Notes: generated by a model from the sequence alone, not told the origin. DNA of 64,000 nt from Acetobacter persici JCM 25330 (GCF_000613905.1 NZ_BAJW01000002.1:1-64000), one strand, 5' to 3'; shown: positions 44,916 through 54,205, counted from the first letter of the stretch. Made by a program: numbers and translations.

Positions 44916-45804
44916 ATGTCAGACACACGCTTTACAGGCTCCATCACCGCCCTGATTACCCCCATGAATCGGATGGCAGTCTGGACTTCACATCTTTTGA
45001 ACATCTGGTGAACTGGCAGATTGAAGAAGGAACGTCAGCCCTCTGCGCCATGGGAACAACGGGAGAAAGCCCGACCCTGTCGCATCAGGAACATCACGAG
45101 GTTATTGAACGCGCCATCAAGGTCTCTGCTGGCCGCGCGCCCGTAATCGCAGGCGCAGGCTCCAACAGCACCGCAGAAGCTGTTGATCTGGCCCGCCACG
45201 CTGAAAAAGCCGGAGCCTCTGCGGTTCTTGTCGTGACACCCTATTACAACAAACCAACGCAGGAAGGCCTCTACCGGCACTTTATGGCGGTTGCGGATGC
45301 CATTTCCATTCCGGTTGTGCTCTATAATATTCCCGGCCGGTCCGTTGTTGAAATCAGCGTAGAAACGACCGCACGTCTGGCCCGCCACGCCAATATTATT
45401 GGCGTAAAAGATGCCACAGCCAATCTCCTGCGTCCGCTCCAGGTGCGTCGGGCCGTCAGCAAGCCATTCAATCAGTTGTCTGGTGAAGATGGTACGGCGG
45501 TCGCATTCCTCGCGGCCGGTGGAGATGGCTGCATCAGCGTCACCTCCAACATCGCCCCCGCGCTGTGCGCGCGTGTGCAGGCTGACTGGCAGGCAGGCCG
45601 TGTGGCTGACGCCATTGCCGTGCAGGACAAACTCCTGCCGTTGCATGATGCACTGTTTTGTGAAAGCAATCCGGCGCCGGTCAAATACGCCGCAAGCCTT
45701 CTGGGGCTGGCCGGGGAAACATGCCGCCTTCCGCTCGCGCCCCTTACGGATCTTCACGCCAGCTTGTTAAGGCCGCGCTGGTTGATGCCGGACTGCTGAA
45801 CTAA
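44916..45804 (+). CDS. dapA: 4-hydroxy-tetrahydrodipicolinate synthase (two apparent frameshifts)
   Basis: Class I aldolase of the lysine/diaminopimelate pathway, condensing aspartate semialdehyde and pyruvate. The ATG at 44916 gives FTGSITALITP. The frame breaks at about 44970 (one C missing; restored reads MNPDGSLDFTSFEHLVNWQ). It breaks again near 45748 (one G missing; restored reads LTGSSRQLVKAALVDAGLLN), ending with TAA at 45802-45804, 296 aa. Motifs seen: GTTGESPTLS, VVTPYYNKPTQEGLY, YNIPGRSVVEIS and catalytic Lys in IIGVKDATANL. Confidence 0.94.
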
Positions 45805-45807
45805 CTC

Positions 45808-46305
45808 ATGGCGAAGAAACCCGCAAAGGCGACCATGATTTCTCATGGTATTGCCGCACAAAACCGCAAGGCACGCTTTAACTACACGATTACGGAAACC
45901 ATTGAGGCAGGGATTGTTCTGAAAGGGGCTGAAGTCAAAAGCCTGCGTCTGGGAAGGGCGACAATTGCGGAAGCCTTCGCTGCAGAGCGCGACGGAGAAC
46001 TGTGGCTGCTCAACAGCTATATCCCTGAATATCAGGGGGGCGTTCTGTCCCGTTTTGATACCCGCGCCCCACGTAAACTCCTGCTCCACAAGAAGCAGAT
46101 TGAAAAATTTCTTGGCGCGGTGGCGCGGGAAGGGGCGACTCTGGTGCCTCTCGATATTCATTTTAACGCCCGTGGCTGCGCAAAAGTCACACTGGGGTTG
46201 GGTGAAGGCAAAAAGAGCGTTGATAAACGCCATGCCATAGCCGACCGTGACTGGCAGCGCGACAAAGCGAGGCTACTTCGCAACAAAGGCCGCGGGGACT
46301 ACTAA
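45808..46305 (+). CDS. smpB: SsrA-binding protein SmpB
   Basis: Binds tmRNA and escorts it to stalled ribosomes. The 165 aa are family length. Motifs seen: AQNRKARFNYTI, GIVLKGAEVKSLRLGRA, NSYIPEYQGG and the C-terminal basic tail beginning KKSVDKRHAIADRDWQRDK. It starts 3 bp after the corrected dapA stop, a common alphaproteobacterial order. tmRNA itself is not in the window. Confidence 0.97.
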   Translation: MAKKPAKATMISHGIAAQNRKARFNYTITETIEAGIVLKGAEVKSLRLGRATIAEAFAAERDGELWLLNSYIPEYQGGVLSRFDTRAPRKLLLHKKQIEKFLGAVAREGATLVPLDIHFNARGCAKVTLGLGEGKKSVDKRHAIADRDWQRDKARLLRNKGRGDY

Positions 46306-46371
46306 CGCCTGCCTTTCTCAGCCCGCCGTGTTCCGATTATTTCAGGATTTGCCAAGCAAAATCGCAGGCAT

Positions 46372-46399
46372 AAAAAAACCCCGCACAAGGCGGGGTTTT
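46372..46399 (+). terminator. Bidirectional terminator between smpB and the cold shock gene
   Basis: AAACCCCGC (46376-46384) pairs with GCGGGGTTT (46390-46398), flanked by seven A (46372-46378) and four T. It serves smpB on the plus strand and the cold shock gene (stop at 46426) on the minus strand. Confidence 0.9.
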
Positions 46400-46425
46400 C
46401 CTGTTTTATACGGTGAGTATAAAAC

Positions 46426-47136
46426 TTAGTCTGCGTCGATTGCAGCGGCTTCCGGACCTTTCTGGCCCTGAACAACGCGCACATTCGTCACCTGACCTTC
46501 GTTGAGGCTGGCAAGACCAGAACGCTCAAGAGCAGAAGCGTGAACAAAGATGTCTTTGCCGCCGCCATCAGGCGTGATGAAGCCAAAGCCTTTGGTCGCG
46601 TTGTACCATTTTACGGTACCACGGACTTCTTCAGCAGAGGACAGATCCGGAGCCGGACGCGGTGCGCGGCCACCAAAGCCACCAGCAGCGCGCGGCGCGC
46701 CACCAAAACCACCAGAACGCGGACGTTCCGGCTGAGCCGTGCTTTCATCAACGGAAATGACTTCAGCAACCTGACGACCCTTCGGACCCTGACCGATGCG
46801 CACGGACAGGGTAGCACCGGGGCTTACGCCATCGTGGCCAGCCTGAGACAGGGCATTGGCATGCAGGAAGACATCGCCAGAACCATCGGACAGTTCAACA
46901 AAGCCGAAGCCTTTTTCGCTGTTGAACCATTTGACAGTCGCTCCGATTTCCGGACCGGAAGCGATAACCTGCGGGCCACCACCTCCTGCGGGTCTGCGCG
47001 GAGCATATCCGCCACGGTCACCACCGCCGCCGCCAAAAGCGGGACGTTCGCCATAGGAAGGCGTTGACATAAAATCATCGTCAAATCCGCCGCGGCGCGG
47101 AGAACGAGAGCTGCGGTCGGTCCTGTTACTTCTCAA
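46426..47136 (-). CDS. Cold shock protein with two CSD domains and Gly/Arg-rich linkers
   Basis: 236 aa with two cold shock (S1-like) domains: the first around residues 62-130 ([25 protein letters not shown]), the second around 165-234 ([24 protein letters not shown]). These RNP1 and RNP2 motifs bind single-stranded nucleic acid. The N-terminus and the linker are rich in Gly, Arg and Pro. The start is uncertain: the TTG at 47136 with AGGA 10 bp upstream, or the ATG at 47070. Double-CSD proteins are typical of alphaproteobacteria. Confidence 0.88.
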   Translation of the reverse strand: MRSNRTDRSSRSPRRGGFDDDFMSTPSYGERPAFGGGGGDRGGYAPRRPAGGGGPQVIASGPEIGATVKWFNSEKGFGFVELSDGSGDVFLHANALSQAGHDGVSPGATLSVRIGQGPKGRQVAEVISVDESTAQPERPRSGGFGGAPRAAGGFGGRAPRPAPDLSSAEEVRGTVKWYNATKGFGFITPDGGGKDIFVHASALERSGLASLNEGQVTNVRVVQGQKGPEAAAIDAD

Positions 47137-47445
47137 CGGTCTTGATCCTGGAGCATGGAGAAGGCATTTGCTTCTCCAGATATTGAAAAACGGGTAAGGT
47201 GGTCTGCAACCACACCCAGTGATGACTTACCATACCGGCATTGTCGTCGCTATAGAAAAGCATGGAACTGATCCGGGTTTCATCTCTTTTCCGGACTATA
47301 ACATTTTTGTGACACCCAGACCGGAAATACAGACCTCACTCCTTCTTCCGCAGGGCGGATGGCCGGAAATCAGGGTTTCTTGTTGCCGCGCAATCAACTA
47401 AAGAAAATAAAACTGACTCTGCATTGGCAGAACGAGAGGAAAGCT
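47137..47445. other. 309-bp divergent intergenic region, cold shock gene / LpxR-like gene
   Basis: It separates two divergent genes and so should hold both promoters; none is clear by eye. A perfect 7-bp hairpin, GGAGAAG (47157-47163) with CTTCTCC (47171-47177), lies about 20 bp upstream of the cold shock start and could be part of its 5' leader. GAGAGGA at 47434-47440 is the ribosome-binding site of the LpxR-like gene. A short open frame at 47219-47401 shows no coding character. Confidence 0.5.
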
Positions 47446-48507
47446 ATGTCCGCCGTCATGAAATTACCCCACGTGAGGTATATTGCTGCCGCAACCCTTA
47501 TGCTGGCTGGCACCGCTCTGGCCCCTCGCTCCGTTGCACATGCAACGCCCTTGCAGGACAAGCAGGGCACATGGACTCTGCAAGGTGAGAACGATGCTGT
47601 TTCGACTCTGAAAGGCACATCTGACCAGTACTATACCAGTGGCCTGCGGCTGAACTGGACCTCCGGCACCGATACGCTTCCCACCCCCATAGCCGCCATT
47701 AACAAGGCCATCTGGGGCAATGGGGTGCAGCGCATCAGCATGGGTCTCCAGCAGATGATTTTCACGCCGCGTGACACCCAGTCTTCCAGCCCGTGGGGGG
47801 CTGGCCAGCAGCAGTCAAGCCTGCTGCGTGACCGGCCTTACTCCAGCCTTCTGCTGGGCACCATCAACCTGATTAATGATACAGACACAACGCGGAGCGT
47901 GTTTGGTATTCAGGCTGGCGTCATGGGGCCTGCGGGCCTTGGTCGCCAGCTTCAGAACGGCTTCCATGGTGCGATCGGGGATACCAAAAATCAGGGCTGG
48001 CAGCACCAGTTGCAAAATCAGCCTATTTTTCAGGTGCAGGGTGGGCGGACATGGCGTCTGCCGATTGTGGATCTTGGCCCCATTCAGTTTGATACGCTGC
48101 CCTCAGCCGCAGCCGCCATTGGCGACTACCAGATTTACGGCAAAATCAGCGATATGATCCGCTTCGGGCAGGGGCTTGACAGTGACTTTGGCACCCCCAC
48201 CATTCAGGCTGCGGGCACGGACGGAACGGACGCCTATAAAGCAACCCGACCAGTCGCCTGGTACTTTTTTGGCGGTGTGACGGGTGAGGCCGTGGCGTAT
48301 GATGCCTCTCTTGAAGGCAACACCATGCGCAGCAACTCCCTGCATGTGAACAAGAAGTGGGACGTGGGTGAAATTCACGCTGGTCTTGCCGTGATGTTCT
48401 ACGGGCTTCGCGTCTCTTACAGCCAGGTCTGGCAGACTCAGCAGTTTGATGGTGCCAAATCAGGCCTGTTCAATTACGGGTCGCTCATGGTTTCAGCCAA
48501 GTTCTGA
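47446..48507 (+). CDS. LpxR-family outer-membrane lipid A deacylase-like protein
   Basis: 353 aa with a signal peptide (about 1-33, ending near ALAPRSVAHA). Family pattern of LpxR beta-barrels: GENDAVSTLKGTSDQYYTSGLRLNW near the mature N-terminus (conserved Asn-Asp and YT-x-G), GVMGPAGLGRQLQNGFHGAIG (key Gly-Pro, Gln-Asn and His residues), then GWQHQLQNQP. It ends with an aromatic residue (SAKF), as usual for OmpA/BAM substrates. In Salmonella LpxR removes the 3'-acyloxyacyl group of lipid A. The activity here is inferred by family only. Confidence 0.87.
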   Translation: MSAVMKLPHVRYIAAATLMLAGTALAPRSVAHATPLQDKQGTWTLQGENDAVSTLKGTSDQYYTSGLRLNWTSGTDTLPTPIAAINKAIWGNGVQRISMGLQQMIFTPRDTQSSSPWGAGQQQSSLLRDRPYSSLLLGTINLINDTDTTRSVFGIQAGVMGPAGLGRQLQNGFHGAIGDTKNQGWQHQLQNQPIFQVQGGRTWRLPIVDLGPIQFDTLPSAAAAIGDYQIYGKISDMIRFGQGLDSDFGTPTIQAAGTDGTDAYKATRPVAWYFFGGVTGEAVAYDASLEGNTMRSNSLHVNKKWDVGEIHAGLAVMFYGLRVSYSQVWQTQQFDGAKSGLFNYGSLMVSAKF

Positions 48508-48696
48508 TCCGACCGATACAAAAACAGGCACATGCTCAATAAATAGGCGTTAACTTTCCGTAATTGTTCTTTTTTTGTGGTTTTTGCGCAACTTTATGAA
48601 GTTTCTGCCTCATTCTGAGGCGCAGAACCACGTTTTGTCTTGGCGTTAAGGAAATCGCCATTTTACATTTGACCTCAGAAAGACCTCTGGTGTTCG

Positions 48697-49071
48697 ATGG
48701 AAATGGAACTTCTGATGCCGCGTAAGAATGATGCCCCGTCTGTCAGCAATGTCGTCCCGTTCCAGATGGAAATTCTGTCTGGCCACCGGGAATATCTCTC
48801 CCGCTGGCTGCATGCAGGACAGCCCATGGGCGTCTGTGATGCCGACATTTTTTCCGTTGAGCAGCGGCAGGCAGGGGTCTCTTCGGGCTACGTTCTGATC
48901 TGGGTTCGGGAAACACCAGACCCGGCCTACAAAGTCTATTCCCGCGGCAATAGCTGGGTTGTGATGGACGCCATCCGGGAAAATGTTCTGGGCCAGTTCC
49001 GCTCCTTTGCAGACGCGCTGCACATGGTGCGTCCGGTCCTGCCGCGCCCCGAGAAAATAGTCGCCGCATAA
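48697..49071 (+). CDS. Hypothetical protein
   Basis: 124 aa, no signal peptide or membrane helix. I do not recognise the family. It has a mixed composition with PFQMEILSGHREYLSRWLHAG, GVCDADIFSVEQRQAG and a GYVLIWVRETPDPAYKVYSRG block, which looks like a compact alpha/beta fold. The start could be any of three near Met codons. The upstream spacer (48508-48696) has a bulged hairpin (48603-48627) without T-tract, and a good terminator follows the gene. Confidence 0.65.
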   Translation: MEMELLMPRKNDAPSVSNVVPFQMEILSGHREYLSRWLHAGQPMGVCDADIFSVEQRQAGVSSGYVLIWVRETPDPAYKVYSRGNSWVVMDAIRENVLGQFRSFADALHMVRPVLPRPEKIVAA

Positions 49072-49127
49072 GATGCATTGTGGCGTTACCGCGCCGCATT
49101 TTCTCTTCAGACACGGTCTTCTTCTGC

Positions 49128-49163
49128 AACACTCTGATGCGCGGCGTCAGAGTGTTTTTTATT
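49128..49163 (+). terminator. Rho-independent terminator of the hypothetical gene
   Basis: The perfect 10-bp stem AACACTCTGA (49128-49137) with TCAGAGTGTT (49147-49156) is followed by TTTTATT. It separates the hypothetical gene from the OpuAC-like gene. Confidence 0.87.
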
Positions 49164-49309
49164 GGCGTTTTTCCGGTTCTGCCCGCCCGTGAGAAAGACG
49201 CCGCGTTCCACAAGAAGAGCAGTAAAGCGATTTCAGGGATTGCACATCTGCGCTTCTCCTGCTGCAAGGTCTCAATAAGACCTGTAAGCCTGACGTTAAG
49301 GATGATGAT

Positions 49310-50059
49310 ATGACGACGATAACTCTCGCCCACCCGGACTCAACAGTGCATGAGGCGACAGCGGCGGCTATCATCCGGGTTCTTGAAGCCAATGACGTAG
49401 AGCCGGAGATTGTCATTGGGCCAAAATCGGCTCTGGCTGACATGCTTAAAAACGGTGAGATTGATCTCTATGTTTCCGCATGGTTGCCTGATGATGATTC
49501 CGATCTGCTCGCCCCCGGCGTCACCCCCCTCGGCAAGCTGTTTCAGCCCAGCGCATGCTGCTGCATTTCACGCGAGGATGGCCCGGTTGTCTCCCTGACA
49601 GACGTCGCACAGGCGGGGCCGGAACTATCCCGGACCATCATCACTCCGGCGTCACTGCGCAAGCATGTTGAACAGATGCTCACGGATTACGCACTGGCAG
49701 ACGCAGGCTTTACCCTCAAGGTCCTGCCGGATGAAGAAGCTCTTGCGTCCATAACGGCAGCCCTGAACAGTAAAGACTGCATCCTTATGCCGCTTGTTCA
49801 GCCTTGCTTCCTGTTCCATCAGGGTGGCTTTCGTATTCTGTCTGACCCCAAGGGCAGCATGGGCAAAGAGCAGGAAGCCAGTATGTTGATGCGCCCCGGG
49901 CTGACAGACGATATGGATCAGGACTTACAGGACGAACTGGATGAACTGATGCTGAGCACCAAGGTGATCAGCGCCATGGACTTTGCCATGCGCACAGAAG
50001 GTCTGACGGCGGATGAAGCCGCAGAATCCTGGCAGCGGGGCAAACTGCTGCCTCGCTAA
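49310..50059 (+). CDS. OpuAC-like substrate-binding protein without signal peptide
   Basis: 249 aa resembling the glycine betaine/proline ABC substrate-binding domain (PF04069-like): an early ITLAHPDSTVHEATAAAIIRVL block and GEIDLYVSAWLPDDD, which is the ligand-loop pattern. No signal peptide or lipobox is visible: the first residues are MTTITLAHPDS with AAGGA just upstream. No permease or ATPase gene is next to it. An unusual Cys triplet (83-85, SACCCIS) is present. It may be a cytosolic binding or sensor protein; function unknown. Confidence 0.75.
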   Translation: MTTITLAHPDSTVHEATAAAIIRVLEANDVEPEIVIGPKSALADMLKNGEIDLYVSAWLPDDDSDLLAPGVTPLGKLFQPSACCCISREDGPVVSLTDVAQAGPELSRTIITPASLRKHVEQMLTDYALADAGFTLKVLPDEEALASITAALNSKDCILMPLVQPCFLFHQGGFRILSDPKGSMGKEQEASMLMRPGLTDDMDQDLQDELDELMLSTKVISAMDFAMRTEGLTADEAAESWQRGKLLPR

Positions 50060-50073
50060 AGGAGACACTGCGC

Positions 50074-51332
50074 ATGACAAACCAGAACGGCTCCGACACG
50101 CGGGATACTGAACTGGCGGCACAGTATGAAGCCTATCCCTACCCAGAGCGTAATCCGCAGGATGAAGCCACACGGTTGCTGATTGGCAGCCCCAGCCATC
50201 TGCGTGAAATTGACTATTGGGTTTTTGGCGCACGTCGCCCCTGCAGCCAACCGCTTCGTGCCCTGATTGCCGGGTGCGGCACCGGGATGGTGCAATCATG
50301 CTGGCGACCCAGATGGCGCGCGCGGACAGGCCGGGGGAAGTTCTCTGTGTGGATCGCTCCCGTCATGCGCTGTCCATTGCGCAGGAACGCGCCAAAATTC
50401 GGGATCTCAGCAATATCCGGTTTGTAGAAGGGTCGCTGACGGACCTGCCGAACCTTGATCTCGGTCTGTTTGATTATATCGATTGCTGCGGCGTGCTGCA
50501 CCACCTTCCGGACCCTGACACCGCACTGGCGGGGCTGGAAGCCGCTCTTGCGCCGGGCGGCGGTATGGGGCTGATGGTTTATGCCCCGTATGGCCGCACC
50601 GGCGTCTATATGCTGCAAGACGCTCTGGGGGAGCTGGCTCCCTATGAGGAAGCGCCCGCAACACGGCTCGACATGGCCAGACGTGTGATGCGCCATCTGC
50701 CTGCCACAGCGTGGCTCAGGCAAAATGGGAATTTTGGAGACCATCTGAGCGGCGGAGATGCCGGGCTGTATGATCTGCTCTTGAACCCAAGAGACCGCGC
50801 TTATACCGTTGGCGCGTTTCTAGACCTGCTGGACGGGGCAGGGCTGGAAGCCTCCAGCCTGATGGAACCCGCCCGGTATGATCCGGCTCTTTTCCTTCCT
50901 GATCCCAGAATCCGGGTCCGCATTGCGCAACTCCCGGCTCGGCAACAGGCCACGATTGCGGAAGCCTTGATGGGAAACATGGCGACGCATGTTGCCTATG
51001 TTGTCCGCAAAGGCGCACGCATTACGCCCCCAGATGCCTCCTCATTTGATGCCGTGCCGGTCATGCGTGAAATCCCCGGCATTGAACTGGCAAAACAAAT
51101 GCGTGCCGACCACACACTGCCTTTCGCATTCGGGACGCTGGTTGTGCCTATCCCGTTACCACCGCAGGCTCGGGGGCTTCTGCCTCTTATTGACGGGGAA
51201 CGCACGGTGGGCGATCTGGCGGCTGTCCTCGCAACGCGCGGCGTTCCGGAAAACAAGTTCCGAACCGTTTGGCAGGAGACCTTTCAGACACTGGAACGCC
51301 TGAACCGCGTGCTGCTTCTGCCGCCTGCATGA
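50074..51332 (+). CDS. Class I SAM-dependent methyltransferase (apparent frameshift)
   Basis: 419 aa after correction. The SAM-binding motif I is ALIAGCGTGDGAIML, reached only if one G is restored in the GGG run at 50284-50286. Then come VLCVDRSRHAL (acidic loop), FVEGSLTDLP and FDYIDCCGVLHHLPDP (motif IV). A C-terminal extension of about 170 aa after the methyltransferase core has no recognised domain. Strong ribosome-binding site AAAGGAG. The stop overlaps the next gene (ATGA). Substrate unknown. Confidence 0.85.
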
Positions 51333-51874
51333 GGTCCGGCGCGCCTTCAGGCAGGAGAGACAAACAGCCAACTCTTCCAATTATTATTTTCGGAGCGGCG
51401 CTTCGTGCAAACGGAACGCCGTCTCCCGCCTTGCGGCACAGGGTGCAGGCCGCTGTGCAGTTTGGAGCAAGACAGAACAAACCGCTTTACCTTGTAACAG
51501 GTGGCGTTCCGCGTAACGGCGTGACGGAAGCCGCAGTCATGCGAGATATGCTTCTGGCGGCCGGTGTTTCCTCAGAAAACATTCTTGAAGACCCTGCCGC
51601 AACGGATACGTTCGATTCAGCCGTCAACTGTACGAAAATTCTGGAAAAACAGGGATTTTCCGGTGCTACTATCGCCCTGAGCACCAGCACCTATCACCGG
51701 CCGCGCTGCCTTTTACTCATGCGTCTGGCAGGCTGGACGGTACGGGCTGTGCCTTTCCCGTTCCCCGTAACCGGCCGGAACGCAAAACTCCGCACACTCC
51801 TGCGCATCGGGCATGAACTGATCGCCAGCGTGTGGGATGCTTTTCTGGTCATATGCTGGCGTATTGTGCGCTGA
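51329..51874 (+). CDS. YdcF/DUF218-family protein
   Basis: 181 aa from the ATG at 51329, overlapping the methyltransferase stop. The DUF218 pattern is visible: IIIFGAALRANGTPSPALRHRVQAAV, YLVTGG, EDPAATDTFDSAVN and STSTYHRPRCLLLMR. Family members (YdcF, SanA, ElyC) bind SAM or act in envelope biogenesis. No N-terminal membrane anchor is seen, so this looks like the soluble YdcF branch. Function is uncertain. It is translationally coupled to the methyltransferase. Confidence 0.82.
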   Translation: MRSGAPSGRRDKQPTLPIIIFGAALRANGTPSPALRHRVQAAVQFGARQNKPLYLVTGGVPRNGVTEAAVMRDMLLAAGVSSENILEDPAATDTFDSAVNCTKILEKQGFSGATIALSTSTYHRPRCLLLMRLAGWTVRAVPFPFPVTGRNAKLRTLLRIGHELIASVWDAFLVICWRIVR

Positions 51875-51985
51875 GCACGGGCGGCGTATCCTGACAGCCT
51901 CTCCTTTCAAACAGCACTCCATGAACTGCGTTTGATCTGATTTCAGCCTGACAGGCTTGAAGAACCTCTTGAAACAGTAGGTATT

Positions 51986-52930
51986 ATGGCTGTTTACGCT
52001 TTTATCTTTCCGGGGCAGGGAAGCCAGTCCGTCGGTATGGGGGCAGAGCTTGCCGCCGCCTTTCCTTCAGCACGCGCCGTGTTCGAAGAAGTGGATGATG
52101 CGCTGGGCGAAAAACTCTCCCAAACCATTTTTGAAGGGCCCATGGAGGCTCTGACCAGCACGGAAAACGCGCAACCGGCTCTGATGGCTGTGTCCATGGC
52201 CGTGCTCCGCGTTCTTGAAGAACAGGGCGGTCTGGATCTGGCTGGAAAAGTCACGCTGCTGGCCGGGCACTCACTGGGTGAGTATGCGGCTCTTGCGGCC
52301 GGTCGTGCATTTGGCGTTGCTGACGCCGCGCGTTTGCTGCGCACCCGTGGCCTTGCAATGCAGAAAGCCGTACCGGCAGGTGAGGGCGGCATGGCGGCTC
52401 TGATCGGTGCCACTCTGGCCCAGACACAGGAAATCTGTGAAAAAGCCGGGAAGGGCGGTGTGCTGGAAATCGCCAATGATAACGGCGGTGGCCAGATTGT
52501 TATTTCCGGCACGATGGCCGCGATTGATAACGCAATCACGCTCGCAAAAGAGATGAAGATCAAGCGCGCCGTGAAACTGCCCGTCTCAGCGCCGTTCCAT
52601 TGCTCCCTGATGCGCCCGGCAGAAGACGTTATGGCCGAGGCTCTGGCAAAAGCAGATATCGCAGCCCCGATCATCCCCGTGATTACCAATGTTACTGCCG
52701 ACAAGGTGAGCGATCCGGATGCGATTCGTCAGGCCCTGACAAAGCAGGTGACAGGCCGTGTCCGCTGGCGCGAAAGCGTGGAAGCCATGACAGGCGTGGG
52801 TGTCGATACGTTTATTGAAATTGGTGCAGGAAAAGTGCTTTCAGGCCTTGTGCGCCGCATTGATCCGGAAGTTTCCACCAGCTCTGTCGGCACGCCCGCA
52901 GAGATCGAAACCCTCCTGAAATCTTTTTAA
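51986..52930 (+). CDS. fabD: Malonyl CoA-ACP transacylase
   Basis: Loads malonyl groups on ACP for fatty acid synthesis. 314 aa. N-terminal FPGQGSQSVGMG, nucleophile motif GHSLGEYAAL (Ser), catalytic-Arg region RTRGLAMQKAVPAG, and PVSAPFHCSLM with the catalytic His. First gene of a fabD-fabG-acpP-fabF-mltG run; fabG starts 19 bp after its stop. A promoter should lie at 51875-51985 but is not evident. Confidence 0.97.
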   Translation: MAVYAFIFPGQGSQSVGMGAELAAAFPSARAVFEEVDDALGEKLSQTIFEGPMEALTSTENAQPALMAVSMAVLRVLEEQGGLDLAGKVTLLAGHSLGEYAALAAGRAFGVADAARLLRTRGLAMQKAVPAGEGGMAALIGATLAQTQEICEKAGKGGVLEIANDNGGGQIVISGTMAAIDNAITLAKEMKIKRAVKLPVSAPFHCSLMRPAEDVMAEALAKADIAAPIIPVITNVTADKVSDPDAIRQALTKQVTGRVRWRESVEAMTGVGVDTFIEIGAGKVLSGLVRRIDPEVSTSSVGTPAEIETLLKSF

Positions 52931-52949
52931 AACAACGGAATAAGAATTT

Positions 52950-53693
52950 ATGTTCAGGCTTGATGGAAAAACCGCCCTTGTGACGGGTGCGTCCGGCGGT
53001 ATTGGGCGTGCAATTGCCGCTGCCCTGCATGCTCAGGGTGCGACAGTCGTTCTGTCCGGCACGCGGGAAGCCGTGCTGCAGGAACAGGTTGCAGAACTCG
53101 GCGGGGAGCGGGCGTTTTATGTCACTGCCAACCTCTCCGACGCCGCGGAAGCCGATGCGCTGGTTGGCAAGGCAGAAGAAGCCGCAGGCGCACCGCTGGA
53201 TATTCTGATCAACAACGCAGGCCTGACGCGGGACACACTGGCGCTGCGCATGAAGGATCAGGACTGGGATCAGGTTCTGAATGTCGACTTGTCTTCCCCG
53301 TTCCGTCTGTGCCGCGCTGCCCTGAAAGGCATGCTCCGCCGCCGTGCTGGCCGCATTGTGAACATTGCATCCGTTGTCGGCACGACTGGCAATGCGGGAC
53401 AGGCCAACTATGCCGCTGCCAAGGCCGGAATGGTCGGCATGAGCAAATCTCTGGCGCAGGAAGCCGGTTCCCGCGGCGTGACGGTCAACGTCGTCGCCCC
53501 CGGCTTTATTGTGACACCCATGACAGATGTTCTGCCGGACGCACAGAAAGAGAAACTGACCAGCGCCATTCCGCTTGGCCGCCTTGGCAAACCGGAAGAT
53601 GTCGCCTCGGCCGTTCTGTATCTGTGTTCGGAAGAAGCCGGGTGGGTTACAGGCTCAACGCTGCATGTTAATGGCGGCATGGCTATGGTATAA
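52950..53693 (+). CDS. fabG: 3-oxoacyl-ACP reductase
   Basis: NADPH-dependent short-chain dehydrogenase of 247 aa reducing beta-ketoacyl-ACP. Motifs seen: ALVTGASGGIGRAIA (coenzyme), INNAGLTRD, IVNIASVVG (catalytic Ser) and NYAAAKAGMVG (Tyr and Lys). Position between fabD and acpP is the classic order. The 272-bp gap to acpP (53694-53965) has a GGCTC/GAGCC hairpin and no gene that I can support. Confidence 0.97.
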   Translation: MFRLDGKTALVTGASGGIGRAIAAALHAQGATVVLSGTREAVLQEQVAELGGERAFYVTANLSDAAEADALVGKAEEAAGAPLDILINNAGLTRDTLALRMKDQDWDQVLNVDLSSPFRLCRAALKGMLRRRAGRIVNIASVVGTTGNAGQANYAAAKAGMVGMSKSLAQEAGSRGVTVNVVAPGFIVTPMTDVLPDAQKEKLTSAIPLGRLGKPEDVASAVLYLCSEEAGWVTGSTLHVNGGMAMV

Positions 53694-53965
53694 ACACGGC
53701 CGGGACGCTATTGCTTCAACAGGTCGTGCAAATTGTTTCCGGATGTGGCAGACAGGCTCGGCAAATGAGCCGGATGCAGGTATCCGGAACACACCAGAAC
53801 GGTTCATGTTGGCGTGAGCCGGAAAAACGTGCTAAGCGCCCGCAACCCTGTTGCACAGGAGAGGAGAGAGCGACATGCTCATCCTGACCCGCAACAGGCA
53901 AACTGGCAGACTTAAGCGCCTAGATAACTTGCCCGCTTTACAGGGCACATAGGAAGCAGAGACAG

Positions 53966-54205
53966 ATGAGCGAAATCGCTGACAAGGTTAAGAAAATTGT
54001 GGTCGAGCATCTCGGCGTTGAAGAAAGCAAGGTCACGCCGGAAGCGTCGTTCATCGACGATCTGGGCGCAGACAGCCTTGATACCGTTGAACTCGTGATG
54101 GCTTTTGAAGAAGCTTTCAACGTCGAGATTCCGGAAGACGCTGCTGAGAAGATCGCCACGGTTAAAGACGCGATTGACTACATCGAGAAGCAGAAAGCCG
54201 CCTGA
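53966..54205 (+). CDS. acpP: Acyl carrier protein
   Basis: 79 aa, highly acidic, with the phosphopantetheine site [18 protein letters not shown] (Ser about 38). Carries growing acyl chains for FabF, FabG and also for the lipid A acyltransferases. An AGGAAGCAGAGACAG segment just upstream includes the ribosome-binding site. It may have its own promoter in the 272-bp gap before it, as acpP often does. Intact. Confidence 0.98.
   Translation: MSEIADKVKKIVVEHLGVEESKVTPEASFIDDLGADSLDTVELVMAFEEAFNVEIPEDAAEKIATVKDAIDYIEKQKAA

Noticed and set aside
47219-47401. 60-codon open frame upstream of the LpxR-like gene
   Set aside because: GTG start without ribosome-binding site, no signal or family pattern; sits in a divergent promoter region.
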